Assembly (NCBI GenBank): GCA_964372215.1
Contig: CAYJQC010000020.1
Location: 1-64,000, forward strand
Direction of reading: 5' to 3'
DNA: 64,000 bases
Origin: DAIMFL01 sp964372215
GTDB taxonomy: Bacteria; Pseudomonadota; Alphaproteobacteria; Dongiales; Dongiaceae
Part shown: positions 18,234 to 26,244 of the stretch, in pieces
How positions within the stretch are numbered: the stretch's first letter is position 1
How the letters are laid out: each line of letters starts with the position of its first letter
Notes under the pieces: model-generated
The model's database searches: none
What the model saw: only the letters and a program-made list of their open reading frames with translations
Told to the model about the DNA's origin: nothing
Program-made: the position numbers and the translations under genes

Positions 18234-19198
18234 CGGTCCGCCCGACCGCACGGGCCGCGGCTCGGCTCGGGGCGCGCGCCGGCGCCGGCTGGCGGCTGCT
18301 GCCGGGCAATGTCCGCGGCGCCGCCTGGATGGTGGGGTCGGGCATCGGCTTCACCTTCATGGCGCTGATGATCAAGCTGCTGGGCGACCGGCTCGACAGC
18401 TTCCAGATCGCCTTCTTCCGCTGCCTGATCGGCTTCCTCGCGATCCTGCCGTTCGTCGCCGGCTACGGTATCTCGACGCTGCGGACGCGCTCGCTGAAGA
18501 TCCACCTGCTGCGCGGCATCTTCGGCCTGGTCGCCATGTTCTCCAGCTACTATGCCGTCGCCCACATGCCGCTCGCGTCCTACACCGCGCTCAGCTTCAC
18601 CAAGCCGCTGTTCGCCACCGTGCTGGCGGTGCTGATCCTGCGCGAGACGGTGCGCTGGCGGCGCTGGAGCGCGACCCTGGTGGGTTTTCTCGGCGTCGTC
18701 GTCATGGTGCGGCCGGGCGCGGGCATCATCGATTCCGCGGCGCTGTTCGCGCTCGTCGACGCCCTGTCGATCGCCTTCCTGGTGACCCTGGTGAAGCGCC
18801 TGCCGCCGGGCGAGACGACGCTGGTCATGCTGTTCTATTTCGGGGTGTTCTCGACCATCGCGGCGCTGCCGCCGGCGCTGCTGGTGTGGCGCGCGCCGGC
18901 GCCGGGCGAATTCGCGCTGCTGATCGGCATCGGCGTGCTCGGCGTGCTGTCGCAGTCCTGCTGGATCCGCGCCTACCGCGCCGGCGAGGCCTCGGCGGTC
19001 GCGCCGTTCGACTATCTGCGGCTGCTGTTCGCCGCCATCGCCGGGTTCCTGGCGTTCGGCGAACGGGTCGATGCCTGGACCCTGGCCGGTGCCGCCATCA
19101 TCGTGGTGTCGACGGTCTACATCGCGCGTCGCGAGGCCCGGCTGCGCCGGGCCTCCAGCATCGCCGCCTCGCCGGTCGCCGTGCCGGCCGGCGATTGA
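18230..19198 (+). CDS. EamA-type (DMT superfamily) transporter, second of a tandem pair
   Basis: A 322-residue DMT transporter starting with GTG inside the stop region of the preceding paralogue (4-nt overlap). It repeats the hallmark blocks of its neighbour: AAWMVGSGIGFTFMALMIK, DSFQIAFFRCLIGFLAILP, LASYTALSFTKPLFATVLA and ASAVAPFDYLRLLFAAIAGFLAFGE. The YIARREARLR tail matches YIAHREARLR in the first copy. The pair clearly arose by tandem duplication and has diverged. Confidence 0.88.
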   Translation: MTVRPTARAAARLGARAGAGWRLLPGNVRGAAWMVGSGIGFTFMALMIKLLGDRLDSFQIAFFRCLIGFLAILPFVAGYGISTLRTRSLKIHLLRGIFGLVAMFSSYYAVAHMPLASYTALSFTKPLFATVLAVLILRETVRWRRWSATLVGFLGVVVMVRPGAGIIDSAALFALVDALSIAFLVTLVKRLPPGETTLVMLFYFGVFSTIAALPPALLVWRAPAPGEFALLIGIGVLGVLSQSCWIRAYRAGEASAVAPFDYLRLLFAAIAGFLAFGERVDAWTLAGAAIIVVSTVYIARREARLRRASSIAASPVAVPAGD

Positions 19199-19208
19199 GC
19201 GGCCGGCT

Positions 19209-19388
19209 TCAGTCCCTGACCAGCGACTGGGTCAAGACCAGCGTGCGGTGCCCCACCGGATAGTCCGCGAGTTCCAGCACCACGCGATAGCCGAGGCCGA
19301 GATAGAACCCGGGCACCGCGAAATCGTAGGTGTTGACGCAGGCGCCGTGGCAGCCGCGGCGCGCGGCCTCGTGCTCGGCCATGGTCAT
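19209..19388 (-). pseudogene. GNAT acetyltransferase C-terminal remnant
   Basis: The reading frame encodes MTMAEHEAARRGCHGACVNT, then YDFAVPGFYLGLGYRVV and YPVGHRTLVLTQSL, which matches the last third of GNAT N-acetyltransferases that normally have LMAxAExEARRRGCHGA..T.sFQAxxFYExLGY. The N-terminal two thirds, including most of the acetyl-CoA site, are missing. Immediately upstream, in the same frame, lies the TGA of the Nudix gene (19398-19400), so only four codons separate the Nudix stop and this frame's first ATG. It is most likely a decayed gene fragment; a downstream ORF translated by reinitiation is a less likely alternative. Confidence 0.75.
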
Positions 19389-19397
19389 CAGGCGGCG

Positions 19398-19838
19398 TCA
19401 GGACAAAAAGTCGCAGGCCGCGTGAATCTCGCCCGGCGCCGAGAAGGCGCGGAATCCGCCGGTCAATCCGCCGATGGCATCGGCGTAGCGCAGCCGGTGG
19501 TTGGCCGACATCGGCTCGGGCAGCGCGTCGGCGCGAAAGAATCCGATCGCGCTGATCTCGTCGCTCGGGCGCCACGGCAGGCATTCGCGCACCGATGCGC
19601 GGAACACCAGCACCAGGTCGTCGCGGTACGGCGCGGCATAGGCGCCGACGAAGCCGCTGACCGCGATCGCCACCGCGGCCTCCTCCATCACCTCGCGCTC
19701 CATCGCGGCGATCGGATTCTCCCCGGGTTCCAGCCGGCCGCCGGGCATGCCCCAGTGAAAATCGCCGTAGTTGTGCTTCACGCACAGCACGCGCGCGTCG
19801 TCGTCGGTCACCAGCGCGAACACGCCGATCGTCGTCAT
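19398..19838 (-). CDS. Nudix hydrolase
   Basis: A 146-residue Nudix pyrophosphohydrolase. The box GRLEPGENPIAAMEREVMEE fits GX5EX7REUXEEXGU except that the late glycine is alanine. FHWGMPGG precedes it, as in MutT/ADP-ribose-type enzymes. The ATG at 19838 starts at the first beta strand (MTTIGVFALVTD). The C-terminus ends at a TGA that is followed in frame by a GNAT remnant. Substrate unknown. Confidence 0.88.
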   Translation of the reverse strand: MTTIGVFALVTDDDARVLCVKHNYGDFHWGMPGGRLEPGENPIAAMEREVMEEAAVAIAVSGFVGAYAAPYRDDLVLVFRASVRECLPWRPSDEISAIGFFRADALPEPMSANHRLRYADAIGGLTGGFRAFSAPGEIHAACDFLS

Positions 19839-20092
19839 CGCCCTGGACTCCTCGTGCATCTTGTCATGGCGACAGCTTCCGCTGTCGCGCATGCTTCGTC
19901 CAGAATGTGAAGTCGCAGGCGCGCGCATGCACGCGCAATCGCGTGACGGAATCGTCATCGTCGCGCAATCTCGGTTTGCGTCGGCGCGCCGGCGCTCTAG
20001 GATCGAGCGGACCGCAGCGCAGGGGACGGCGACACAATGGGTTTCGAACAACGGCACTCGCCGGCGCGGGTCGGATATCTTGCGGAGATGAC

Positions 20093-21079
20093 GTGACGCT
20101 CGATCGCAGCAGATGGTGCGGGGCCGATGCGCACGCCGGCATCGACCTGGCGGCGCTGACCCGGATGATCCGGCCGGCATTGCCGGCGCGCCGGGTGACC
20201 GCCGCCGCCGTCGTCAGCGGCGGACTCGCCAACGAGAATTTGCGGCTGCGGCTCGACGGGCCGCCCGATGCGGTGCGCCTGCGCCTGTTCCGGCGCGACG
20301 CGGCGCAGGCGGCCAAGGAGGCGGCGCTGCATCGCTGCCTCGCCGGCAGCGTGCCGCTGCCGCGGCTGCTGCATCTCGGCGCCGACAATCCGCTGACCGG
20401 CGAGCCCTATGCGGTGCTCGACTGGGTCGACGGCGAGCGACTGGAACGGGTGGCGTCGCGGCTCAGCCTCGAGACCGCCGCGCAGCTCGGGCGCGAGGTC
20501 GGGCGCGTGCTCGCCGCGATCCATGCCGTGACCTTTTCCGTGGCCGGCTTCCTCGACGCCCGCCTGCAGGTGGCGGCGCCGCTGCCGACGGGCGGGCTCG
20601 CCGGCTACCTGCGGTCCTGCCTGGCCGAGGGCGTCGGGCGCCAGCGGCTCGGCCCCGACCTCGCCGATGCGGCTCTGGCGCTGGCGGCGCGCGCCGGCGA
20701 GCGCCTCGATGACTGGCCCGATGCCTGCCTGGTCCATGGCGATTTCGGCGGTTCCAACATCCTGGTGTGCGGTCTTCCCGAGCGGCCGGCGGTCGCCGCG
20801 GTACTCGATTGGGAGTTTGCGCTGAGCGGGCCGCCGGCGCTCGATTTCGGCAATCTGCTGCGCCCGCCGCTGGGCGACCTGCCGGGATTCGAGGACGGGG
20901 TGGCCGCCGGCTATCGTGGCGCCGGCGGCTGGCTGCCGCCGGACTGGCGCGATCTCGGCCGGCTCGCCGATCTCACCGCCTGGGCCGAGTTCATGACCCG
21001 GCCGGCCGCGAACGGCGCGCTGGTCGCCGATGCGCGGGCGATGGTCAGCCGGACGATCGCGGCATTTCCGGCGCCGTAG
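20093..21079 (+). CDS. Phosphotransferase family protein (APH/choline-kinase fold)
   Basis: A 328-residue kinase of the aminoglycoside phosphotransferase superfamily. Brenner's motif is LVHGDFGGSNILV (catalytic Asp, Mg-binding Asn) and the metal-binding Asp lies in VLDWEFALSGPPALDFGNLL. SGGLANENLRLRL is the nucleotide loop. The GTG at 20093, preceded by GCGGAG, is preferred; the longer upstream frame is intergenic. Many such chromosomal genes phosphorylate sugars, amines or methylthioribose rather than antibiotics, so resistance should not be inferred. Its end overlaps the convergent YkvA-like gene by 35 bp. Confidence 0.85.
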   Translation: MTLDRSRWCGADAHAGIDLAALTRMIRPALPARRVTAAAVVSGGLANENLRLRLDGPPDAVRLRLFRRDAAQAAKEAALHRCLAGSVPLPRLLHLGADNPLTGEPYAVLDWVDGERLERVASRLSLETAAQLGREVGRVLAAIHAVTFSVAGFLDARLQVAAPLPTGGLAGYLRSCLAEGVGRQRLGPDLADAALALAARAGERLDDWPDACLVHGDFGGSNILVCGLPERPAVAAVLDWEFALSGPPALDFGNLLRPPLGDLPGFEDGVAAGYRGAGGWLPPDWRDLGRLADLTAWAEFMTRPAANGALVADARAMVSRTIAAFPAP

Positions 21080-21458
21080 CGGTCGCCGCCGTCCCGTCCG
21101 GCGCCAGGCGATCGATCGCCGCCTGCGCCCGGTCGCGGTGGTGGCCCTTGATGTGGGGGGAGATCATCTGGATCGCCACCAGCAGTACGGTGGCGTCGTC
21201 GGTGAAGCCGAACCAGGCGATGAAATCGGGCACCAGGTCGGCCGGCATCACGAAATAGGCCAGCGCCGCCATCAGCACCGCCTTGACCTGGAGCGGCGTC
21301 TCCGGATCGCGGGCGCAGTAATAGGCGGCGAGGGCGTCCTTGAGGAACGGCACGCGCCGGCCATGGCGCCTGAGCTTGGCCCAGAAGCCGCGCTCGACCC
21401 GCGCCTCGTCGCGGCGATGCCTGGCCGGATCGTAGGGCGCGAGATCGGTCCCGGTCAT
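21045..21458 (-). CDS. YkvA family (DUF1232) small membrane-associated protein
   Basis: A 137-residue protein with the DUF1232 core VKAVLMAALAYFVMPADLVPDFIAWFGFTDDATVLLVAI, one or two hydrophobic helices with the YF.MPxDLVPDF signature. Function is not established. The ATG at 21458 is chosen from the MTGTDLAPYDP start; a further ATG 36 bp upstream is possible. It overlaps the convergent kinase gene by 35 bp. Confidence 0.85.
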   Translation of the reverse strand: MTGTDLAPYDPARHRRDEARVERGFWAKLRRHGRRVPFLKDALAAYYCARDPETPLQVKAVLMAALAYFVMPADLVPDFIAWFGFTDDATVLLVAIQMISPHIKGHHRDRAQAAIDRLAPDGTAATATAPEMPRSSG

Positions 21459-21615
21459 GAGTTCGCATATGGCCCCGGTCGCGGCGTCCCGCAATGGGGT
21501 CGATCCGGGGTGGTGATGCCGAGGTGTCGCCTCGGGCGCCTCGATCTGCTAAGAACCCGGGCCGTTTTCCCCCGGGAGGTCGGCAGGTTCGGGGCATGGG
21601 TTACGAGAGGAAACG

Positions 21616-22377
21616 ATGAAGCTTCAGGGACAGGCGGCGCTGGTCACCGGTGCCGGATCGGGGATCGGCGCCGAGGTGGCGCGGGCATTTGCCAAGGCCG
21701 GCGCCAAGGTCGCGGTGCTCGACGTCAACATGGACGGCGCCGCGGCGGTGGCGAAGGAGATCGGCGGGCTCGCCGTCGAATGCGACGTGGCGAGCGCCGC
21801 CAGCGCCGAGGCCGCGGTCGCCACCGCGCGCGCCGCCCACGGACCGGCCCGGGTGCTGATGAACGTCGCCGGGATTCTCATTCCCGGGCGCATCGTCGGC
21901 AAGGACGGTCCGCTGCCGCTCGAGAAGTTCGCCCGGGTGATCGAGGTCAACCTGATCGGCACCTTCAACATGATGCGGCTCGCCGCCGCCGACATGGCCT
22001 GCCTGCCGGCGCTCGAGGACGGCGAGCGCGGCGTCATCATCTCGACCTCCTCGGTCGCCGCCTACGAGGGCCAGATCGGCCAGGCCGCCTATGCGGCGTC
22101 CAAGGCCGGCATCGTCGGGCTGACCCTGCCGGCGGCGCGCGACCTGGCGCGCTCCGGCATCCGGGTGCTGGCGATCGCGCCCGGCCTGATCGCCACGCCG
22201 ATGATGCTGAACCTGCCGCCCGACATCCAGAAGAGCCTCGGCGATTCCGTGCCGTTCCCCTCGCGCCTCGGCCATGCCGACGAGGTCTCGCGCCTGGTCA
22301 TGCACATCATCGACAACGTGCTGCTGAACGGCGAGGTGATCCGCCTCGACGGCGCGCTCCGCCTGGCGCCGAAGTAG
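21616..22377 (+). CDS. Short-chain dehydrogenase, 3-hydroxyacyl-CoA dehydrogenase type-2-like
   Basis: A classical SDR of 253 residues: TGAGSGIG cofactor loop, Asp at the end of beta-2 (VLDVN) favouring NAD, NVAG, active-site Ser in STSSVAAYEG and YAASK. The extended insertion in front of the catalytic serine, FNMMRLAAADMACLPALEDGERGVII, matches the HSD17B10/3-hydroxyacyl-CoA dehydrogenase type-2 group that oxidises hydroxyacyl-CoAs. GAGGAAACG provides a good ribosome site. Its stop is 4 bp from the convergent serine hydrolase gene. Confidence 0.88.
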   Translation: MKLQGQAALVTGAGSGIGAEVARAFAKAGAKVAVLDVNMDGAAAVAKEIGGLAVECDVASAASAEAAVATARAAHGPARVLMNVAGILIPGRIVGKDGPLPLEKFARVIEVNLIGTFNMMRLAAADMACLPALEDGERGVIISTSSVAAYEGQIGQAAYAASKAGIVGLTLPAARDLARSGIRVLAIAPGLIATPMMLNLPPDIQKSLGDSVPFPSRLGHADEVSRLVMHIIDNVLLNGEVIRLDGALRLAPK

Positions 22378-22381
22378 GCCC

Positions 22382-23578
22382 TCAGCCGAGCGCCGCGGCG
22401 ATCGCGTCGATCGCGGCCAGCGTCAGCAGCAAGCGGTCGAGATTGGTGAAGTCGGGCCAGGTCGAGAGCTTGACGATCAGCAGCTCGCGCCCGGGATCGA
22501 CATAGATCATCTGGCCGAACACGCCGCGCGCCATGGCGCTGCCGGCCTTGGGATCGCGCACCCACCACTGCCGCGAATAGGCGCCGCCCGGCAGGGCGTC
22601 GGTGTAAGGCGCTCCGAACACCGACGGGTCGCCGCGCCGGCAGCCCTCGACCCAGGCGGCCGGCACGATCTGCTTGCCGCCGAGCTTGCCGCCGTTGAGG
22701 TAGAGCAGGCCGAAGCGCGCATAGTCGCGCAAGGCGGCGTTCAGCCCGCCATCGGCCAGCGCCGTGCCGCCGCGATCGACGGTGAAGCAGGCGTCGTACT
22801 CGGCGCCCATGGGACGCCAGATCAGTTCGCTCACGAGATCGCAGAGATGGCGCCCGCTCGCCCGCTCGCAGACCCAGCCGACGACGTCGGTCTCGATCGA
22901 GCGGTACTGGAACGCGCCGCCGTGATCGCGCTCCTTGGGCAGGGTCAGGATCAGGTCGTAGATCGCGTTCGGCATGTCGGGCCGGTTCGGCTTCCAGCCG
23001 ACCACCGAATCCAGCTTCGCGACGTCCGACTCCGGATCGGTATAGGTCTCGTTGAAGCGCACGCCGCTGCGCATGTCCAAGACCTGGGCGAGGGTGGCGT
23101 CGGCATAGCCGCAGCGCGCCAGCTCCGGCACATAGGCCGACAGCTTGGCATGCGGGTCGATCCGGCCGTCCTCGATCAGGATGCCGGCGACGGTGCCCAC
23201 CACCGACTTCGACATCGACTGCGACAGGTGCAGCGACGCGCGCTCGAGATGGCCGAGATAGCGCTCGAACACCACGCTTCCCCGGTGCAGCACCAGGAAG
23301 CCGTCGGTGAAGGTCTCGTCGAGGAACCCGGCGATGCTGCGCCTGGCGCCGTCCGGTCCGGCGAAGCCGAGCGCCGCCAGATCCTGCTTGCGCTCGGGCA
23401 GCGGGCTGGACGGGCCGTCGCCGCGCGACACCGCGCGGGTCGGCAGCACCTGGCGCAGGTTGCAGAAGGCCCAGCGGTTGAACGGCGGGGAATCCCAGTT
23501 CTGGTGGGTCACCCGCGCCGCCGCCGGCGGCGGAAATCCCTGCATCAGATCAGCCGCGTCCACCCGCTTGTCCGCCAT
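22382..23578 (-). CDS. Serine hydrolase, class C beta-lactamase-like fold
   Basis: A 398-residue penicillin-binding/beta-lactamase superfamily hydrolase. The catalytic SxxK is SMSK within HLSQSMSKSVVGTVAGILI, and QYRSIETDVVGWVCERASG occupies the place of the YxN motif. A closing HxG/KTG box is not obvious. Such proteins include esterases and 6-aminohexanoate-dimer hydrolase relatives; LDMRSGVRFNETYTDPESDVAKLD is typical of that group. No signal peptide is seen, so a periplasmic antibiotic-resistance role is unlikely. Confidence 0.85.
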   Translation of the reverse strand: MADKRVDAADLMQGFPPPAAARVTHQNWDSPPFNRWAFCNLRQVLPTRAVSRGDGPSSPLPERKQDLAALGFAGPDGARRSIAGFLDETFTDGFLVLHRGSVVFERYLGHLERASLHLSQSMSKSVVGTVAGILIEDGRIDPHAKLSAYVPELARCGYADATLAQVLDMRSGVRFNETYTDPESDVAKLDSVVGWKPNRPDMPNAIYDLILTLPKERDHGGAFQYRSIETDVVGWVCERASGRHLCDLVSELIWRPMGAEYDACFTVDRGGTALADGGLNAALRDYARFGLLYLNGGKLGGKQIVPAAWVEGCRRGDPSVFGAPYTDALPGGAYSRQWWVRDPKAGSAMARGVFGQMIYVDPGRELLIVKLSTWPDFTNLDRLLLTLAAIDAIAAALG

Positions 23579-23692
23579 CGCGATTCTCCTGCCATGAATT
23601 GCCGGCGCATCATGGCGGGCGGATGGCGGCCTGACAACGTGCCCGGCACGCCGCTTGGCGCGCGACCCGCCGCAGGCTAACGTGGCCGCATC

Positions 23693-24139
23693 ATGGCTAT
23701 CGTTGCTCCGCCGGACCGCCGGTTCACCACCGCCCCCAGCCTCGGCGACATCGAGGCGCTCGCCGCCGAGGCCTACGCCACGATCCCCGACGAGCTGCGC
23801 CGCAATGTCGGCGACGTCGTGATCCGGATCGAGGAATTTCCCGACGCCGAGACCGAGGAGGAGATGGACCTCGACGGTCCCTTCGACCTGCTCGGCCTGT
23901 ATCGCGGCGTCGCGCTGCCGAACCAGGCCGTCGGCGACGTGCGCAGCGACATCGACATGATCTTCCTGTATCGCCGGCCGCTGCTCGACTACTGGTGCGA
24001 GACCGGCGAGGATTTCGCCCATCTGGTGCGCCATGTGCTGATCCACGAGATCGGCCATCACTTCGGCTTCTCCGACGAGGACATGGAGACGCTCGAGGAA
24101 CTCGCCGAAGCCGAAGCCGCGCGCCGCAGCCAGGCGTGA
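23693..24139 (+). CDS. Zincin-like metallopeptidase family protein (PF06262 type)
   Basis: A 148-residue small zincin with the metal motif HEIGHHFGFSDEDM (HExxHxxGxxD) near the C-terminus and the family strand LLGLYRGVALPNQ. These cytosolic 'minimal' metalloproteases are widespread in alphaproteobacteria but have no firmly assigned substrate. Its start is 114 bp from the divergent serine-hydrolase start. Confidence 0.88.
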   Translation: MAIVAPPDRRFTTAPSLGDIEALAAEAYATIPDELRRNVGDVVIRIEEFPDAETEEEMDLDGPFDLLGLYRGVALPNQAVGDVRSDIDMIFLYRRPLLDYWCETGEDFAHLVRHVLIHEIGHHFGFSDEDMETLEELAEAEAARRSQA

Positions 24140-24158
24140 GCTCCGAGCCGACTCACTC

Positions 24159-24197
24159 CTACCCCCTCCCCTCGCCGGAGGGGGAAGGGGGAGGGGG
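24159..24197. repeat. REP-like palindrome overlapping the UDG C-terminus
   Basis: A C-rich arm (about 24161-24173) faces a G-rich arm (24178-24197) around GCCG, the same C/G-run style as at 17117-17142 and 36292-36389. It supplies the stop codon and last residues of the convergent UDG gene and sits 20 bp from the end of the zincin gene, where it could terminate both transcripts. Confidence 0.75.
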
Positions 24198-24839
24198 ATT
24201 CCTATCAGGCTCCGGTTTCGCGCTGGCGCCAGTCTTCAGCACCTCCCGCACCCGCGCGCGCAGCACCGGCAGCAGCTCGGTCTCGAACCACGGATGTCGC
24301 TTGAGCCAGACGGTGTTGCGCCAGCTCGGATGGGGCAGGGGCAGAAACTCGGGCAGATAGTCGCGCCAGGCGGCCACCGTCTCGGTCAGGCCGGTCTTGC
24401 GGCGGGTGCCGAGATGGAAGCGCTGGGCGTACTGGCCGACCAGCAGGGTGAGGCCGATCTCGGGCAAGAGCGGGCGGATCCGCGGTTGCCACAGCGGCGC
24501 GCACTCGCGCCGCGGCGGGCGGTCGCCGCCCTTCGCGTCGGCGCCGGGATAGCACAGGCCCATCGGCACGATGGCGATGCGCGTCGCGTCGTAGAAGGTG
24601 TCGCGGTCGATCGCCAGCCACTGGCGCAGCCGGTCGCCGCTCGGGTCGTTCCAGGGGATCCCGCTGGCATGGACCCGGGTGCCCGGGGCCTGGCCGACGA
24701 TCAGCAGCCGCGAGGTCGCCGCCGCGCGCAGCACCGGCCGCGGACCCAGCGGCAGGTGGGCCTCGCAGACCCGGCAGGCGCGGGCCTCGGCCAGCAGGTC
24801 GTCGAGCCGGTCGCGCGCCGGCGGCCGCGCTGCGCTCAT
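24159..24839 (-). CDS. Uracil-DNA glycosylase family protein with four cysteines
   Basis: A 226-residue UDG-superfamily protein. The uracil-binding loop reads GQAPGTRVHASGIPWND and the C-terminal DNA-reading loop LPLPHPSWRN. Cys22, Cys25, Cys96 and Cys113 have spacing like the [4Fe-4S] ligands of family-4 UDGs. About the last 13 codons (NPPPPSPSGEGRG) are encoded by a REP-like palindrome rather than by conserved sequence. The ATG overlaps the sirtuin stop by 4 nt, so this is the last gene of a coupled three-gene operon. Substrate range is inferred. Confidence 0.82.
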   Translation of the reverse strand: MSAARPPARDRLDDLLAEARACRVCEAHLPLGPRPVLRAAATSRLLIVGQAPGTRVHASGIPWNDPSGDRLRQWLAIDRDTFYDATRIAIVPMGLCYPGADAKGGDRPPRRECAPLWQPRIRPLLPEIGLTLLVGQYAQRFHLGTRRKTGLTETVAAWRDYLPEFLPLPHPSWRNTVWLKRHPWFETELLPVLRARVREVLKTGASAKPEPDRNPPPPSPSGEGRG

Positions 24840-25558
24840 CCGCTGTCGATCAGGCGCCGCACGAATTGCGGCACCACCGCGCTGGCCGGGCCGTAGATGC
24901 GCTCGTCGAACAGGCCGTGGCCTTCGCTCGGCTCGAGATTGAGCTCGACGGTGCGCGCGCCGGCCACCCGCTTGGCCTGCTCGACGAAGCCGGCCGCCGG
25001 ATAGACGCTGCCCGACGTGCCGATCGCGACGAACAGCTCGCAGGCGGCGAGCGCCGAATCGACCCGCTCCATCTCCAGCGGCATCTCGCCGAACCACACG
25101 ACATGCGGCCGCAACGTGCCGGTCGCCGCGCAGGCCGGGCACCGGCTGCTCGCGTCGATGTCGGCGCGGCAGGCGGCGACGGCGCCGCATCCGGTGCAGC
25201 GCGCCTTCAGCAGCTCGCCATGCATGTGCAGGAGATTGCGGCTGCCGGCGCGCTCGTGCAGGTCGTCGATGTTCTGGGTGACCAGCAGCAGGTCGCCGGC
25301 GCGCCGCCGTTCCAGCTCGGCGAGCGCCAGATGCGCCGCGTTCGGCCGCACCTCGGCGTCGACCAGGCCGCGGCGGCGCGCGTTGTAGAATTCCTGCACG
25401 CGCGCCGGATCGCGGGCGAAGCCCTCGGGCGTCGCCACGTCCTCGAGCCGCACCTTCGACCAGATGCCGCCGGCGTCGCGGAATGTGTCGAGCCCGGATT
25501 CCCTGGAAATGCCGGCGCCGGTCAGCACCACGATCGGCTCAGCCACGGCGCCGCCCAT
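24836..25558 (-). CDS. NAD-dependent protein deacylase (Sir2/CobB family)
   Basis: A 240-residue class III sirtuin. VVLTGAGISRESGLDTFRDAGGIW binds NAD, TQNIDDLHERAG carries the Asn/Asp of the ribose pocket, and HGEL has the catalytic His. A zinc ribbon uses CTGC and CPAC, and IGTSGSVYPAAGF closes the cofactor site. It removes acyl groups from lysines using NAD. Start ATG 25558 is used; a GTG at 25546 is an alternative. It overlaps ThpR upstream by 20 nt and UDG downstream by 4 nt. Confidence 0.93.
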   Translation of the reverse strand: MGGAVAEPIVVLTGAGISRESGLDTFRDAGGIWSKVRLEDVATPEGFARDPARVQEFYNARRRGLVDAEVRPNAAHLALAELERRRAGDLLLVTQNIDDLHERAGSRNLLHMHGELLKARCTGCGAVAACRADIDASSRCPACAATGTLRPHVVWFGEMPLEMERVDSALAACELFVAIGTSGSVYPAAGFVEQAKRVAGARTVELNLEPSEGHGLFDERIYGPASAVVPQFVRRLIDSG

Positions 25559-26189
25559 CCTGTCCCGCCATCGCCTCCGCATCGATCGCGTCGATCGCGT
25601 CGTCGCCGTCGTTCGCCGCCGCGTCCTCCTCGTCGTACTCGTCGCCCGACCAGCCGCGCAGCAAGGGATAGCGGCTCTCCTCGCGATAGATCGCGTTGGT
25701 GTGGGCCAGGAAGCTCGAGAACAGGGTGAAGCGCGAGACCTCCCAGGGATCGCTGCGGAACAGGCTGTGGGCCGACAGATAGTCCTGCAGCTTGGGGATC
25801 GACGTGCCCTTGGGCCGGCTGAGCGTGACATGGGGCGTGAATTTCTGCCGGTCCGGCGCCAGACCGGCGCGCACCACCGCCGACTCGATCTTGTCGTGCA
25901 GATGGAACAGCGCGGGATCGCGGGCGACCCCGGCCCAGATCGCGCGCGGCCGGGCGCCGTTGCCGAAATGGCCGACGCCGCCGAGTGCCAGCGAGAATGC
26001 CGGCGCGCTGATCCCGGACAGGGCCGCGTCGACATCGTCGATCACGTCGCCCGACAATTCGCCCAGGAACCGCAGGGTGACGTGCATGTTCTCCGGCGGC
26101 ACCCAGCGCGCGCCGGGCAGGCCGGCGCACAGCGACGCCAGGGTCTTGCGGATGGCTTGCGGCAGGGGCAGGGCGACGAACAGCCGCAT
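25539..26189 (-). CDS. thpR: RNA 2',3'-cyclic phosphodiesterase / 2'-5' RNA ligase (2H family)
   Basis: A two-histidine (2H) phosphoesterase with both HxTx motifs: HVTLRF in the first half and HVTLSR in the second. The start MRLFVALPLP is typical of LigT/ThpR. Bacterial members hydrolyse 2',3'-cyclic phosphates and can join 2'-5' tRNA half molecules in vitro. At 216 residues it is longer than the usual 175-190 because of a strongly acidic Asp/Glu/Ala tail of about 35 residues whose end overlaps the sirtuin start by 20 nt. It is the first gene of the ThpR-Sir2-UDG operon. Confidence 0.9.
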   Translation of the reverse strand: MRLFVALPLPQAIRKTLASLCAGLPGARWVPPENMHVTLRFLGELSGDVIDDVDAALSGISAPAFSLALGGVGHFGNGARPRAIWAGVARDPALFHLHDKIESAVVRAGLAPDRQKFTPHVTLSRPKGTSIPKLQDYLSAHSLFRSDPWEVSRFTLFSSFLAHTNAIYREESRYPLLRGWSGDEYDEEDAAANDGDDAIDAIDAEAMAGQDGRRRG

Positions 26190-26244
26190 GACGGAGCTCC
26201 TCGAACGCAGGGCGGCGCGCCGGGGCCGGCGGCGGGGGCCAGCC

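Noticed and set aside
20093..21079. Aminoglycoside resistance gene
   Set aside because: Only the kinase fold is supported; chromosomal APH-fold proteins in such bacteria mostly act on metabolites.
22382..23578. Beta-lactamase conferring antibiotic resistance
   Set aside because: No signal peptide and no clear KTG box; the protein looks like an esterase or amide hydrolase of the same fold.
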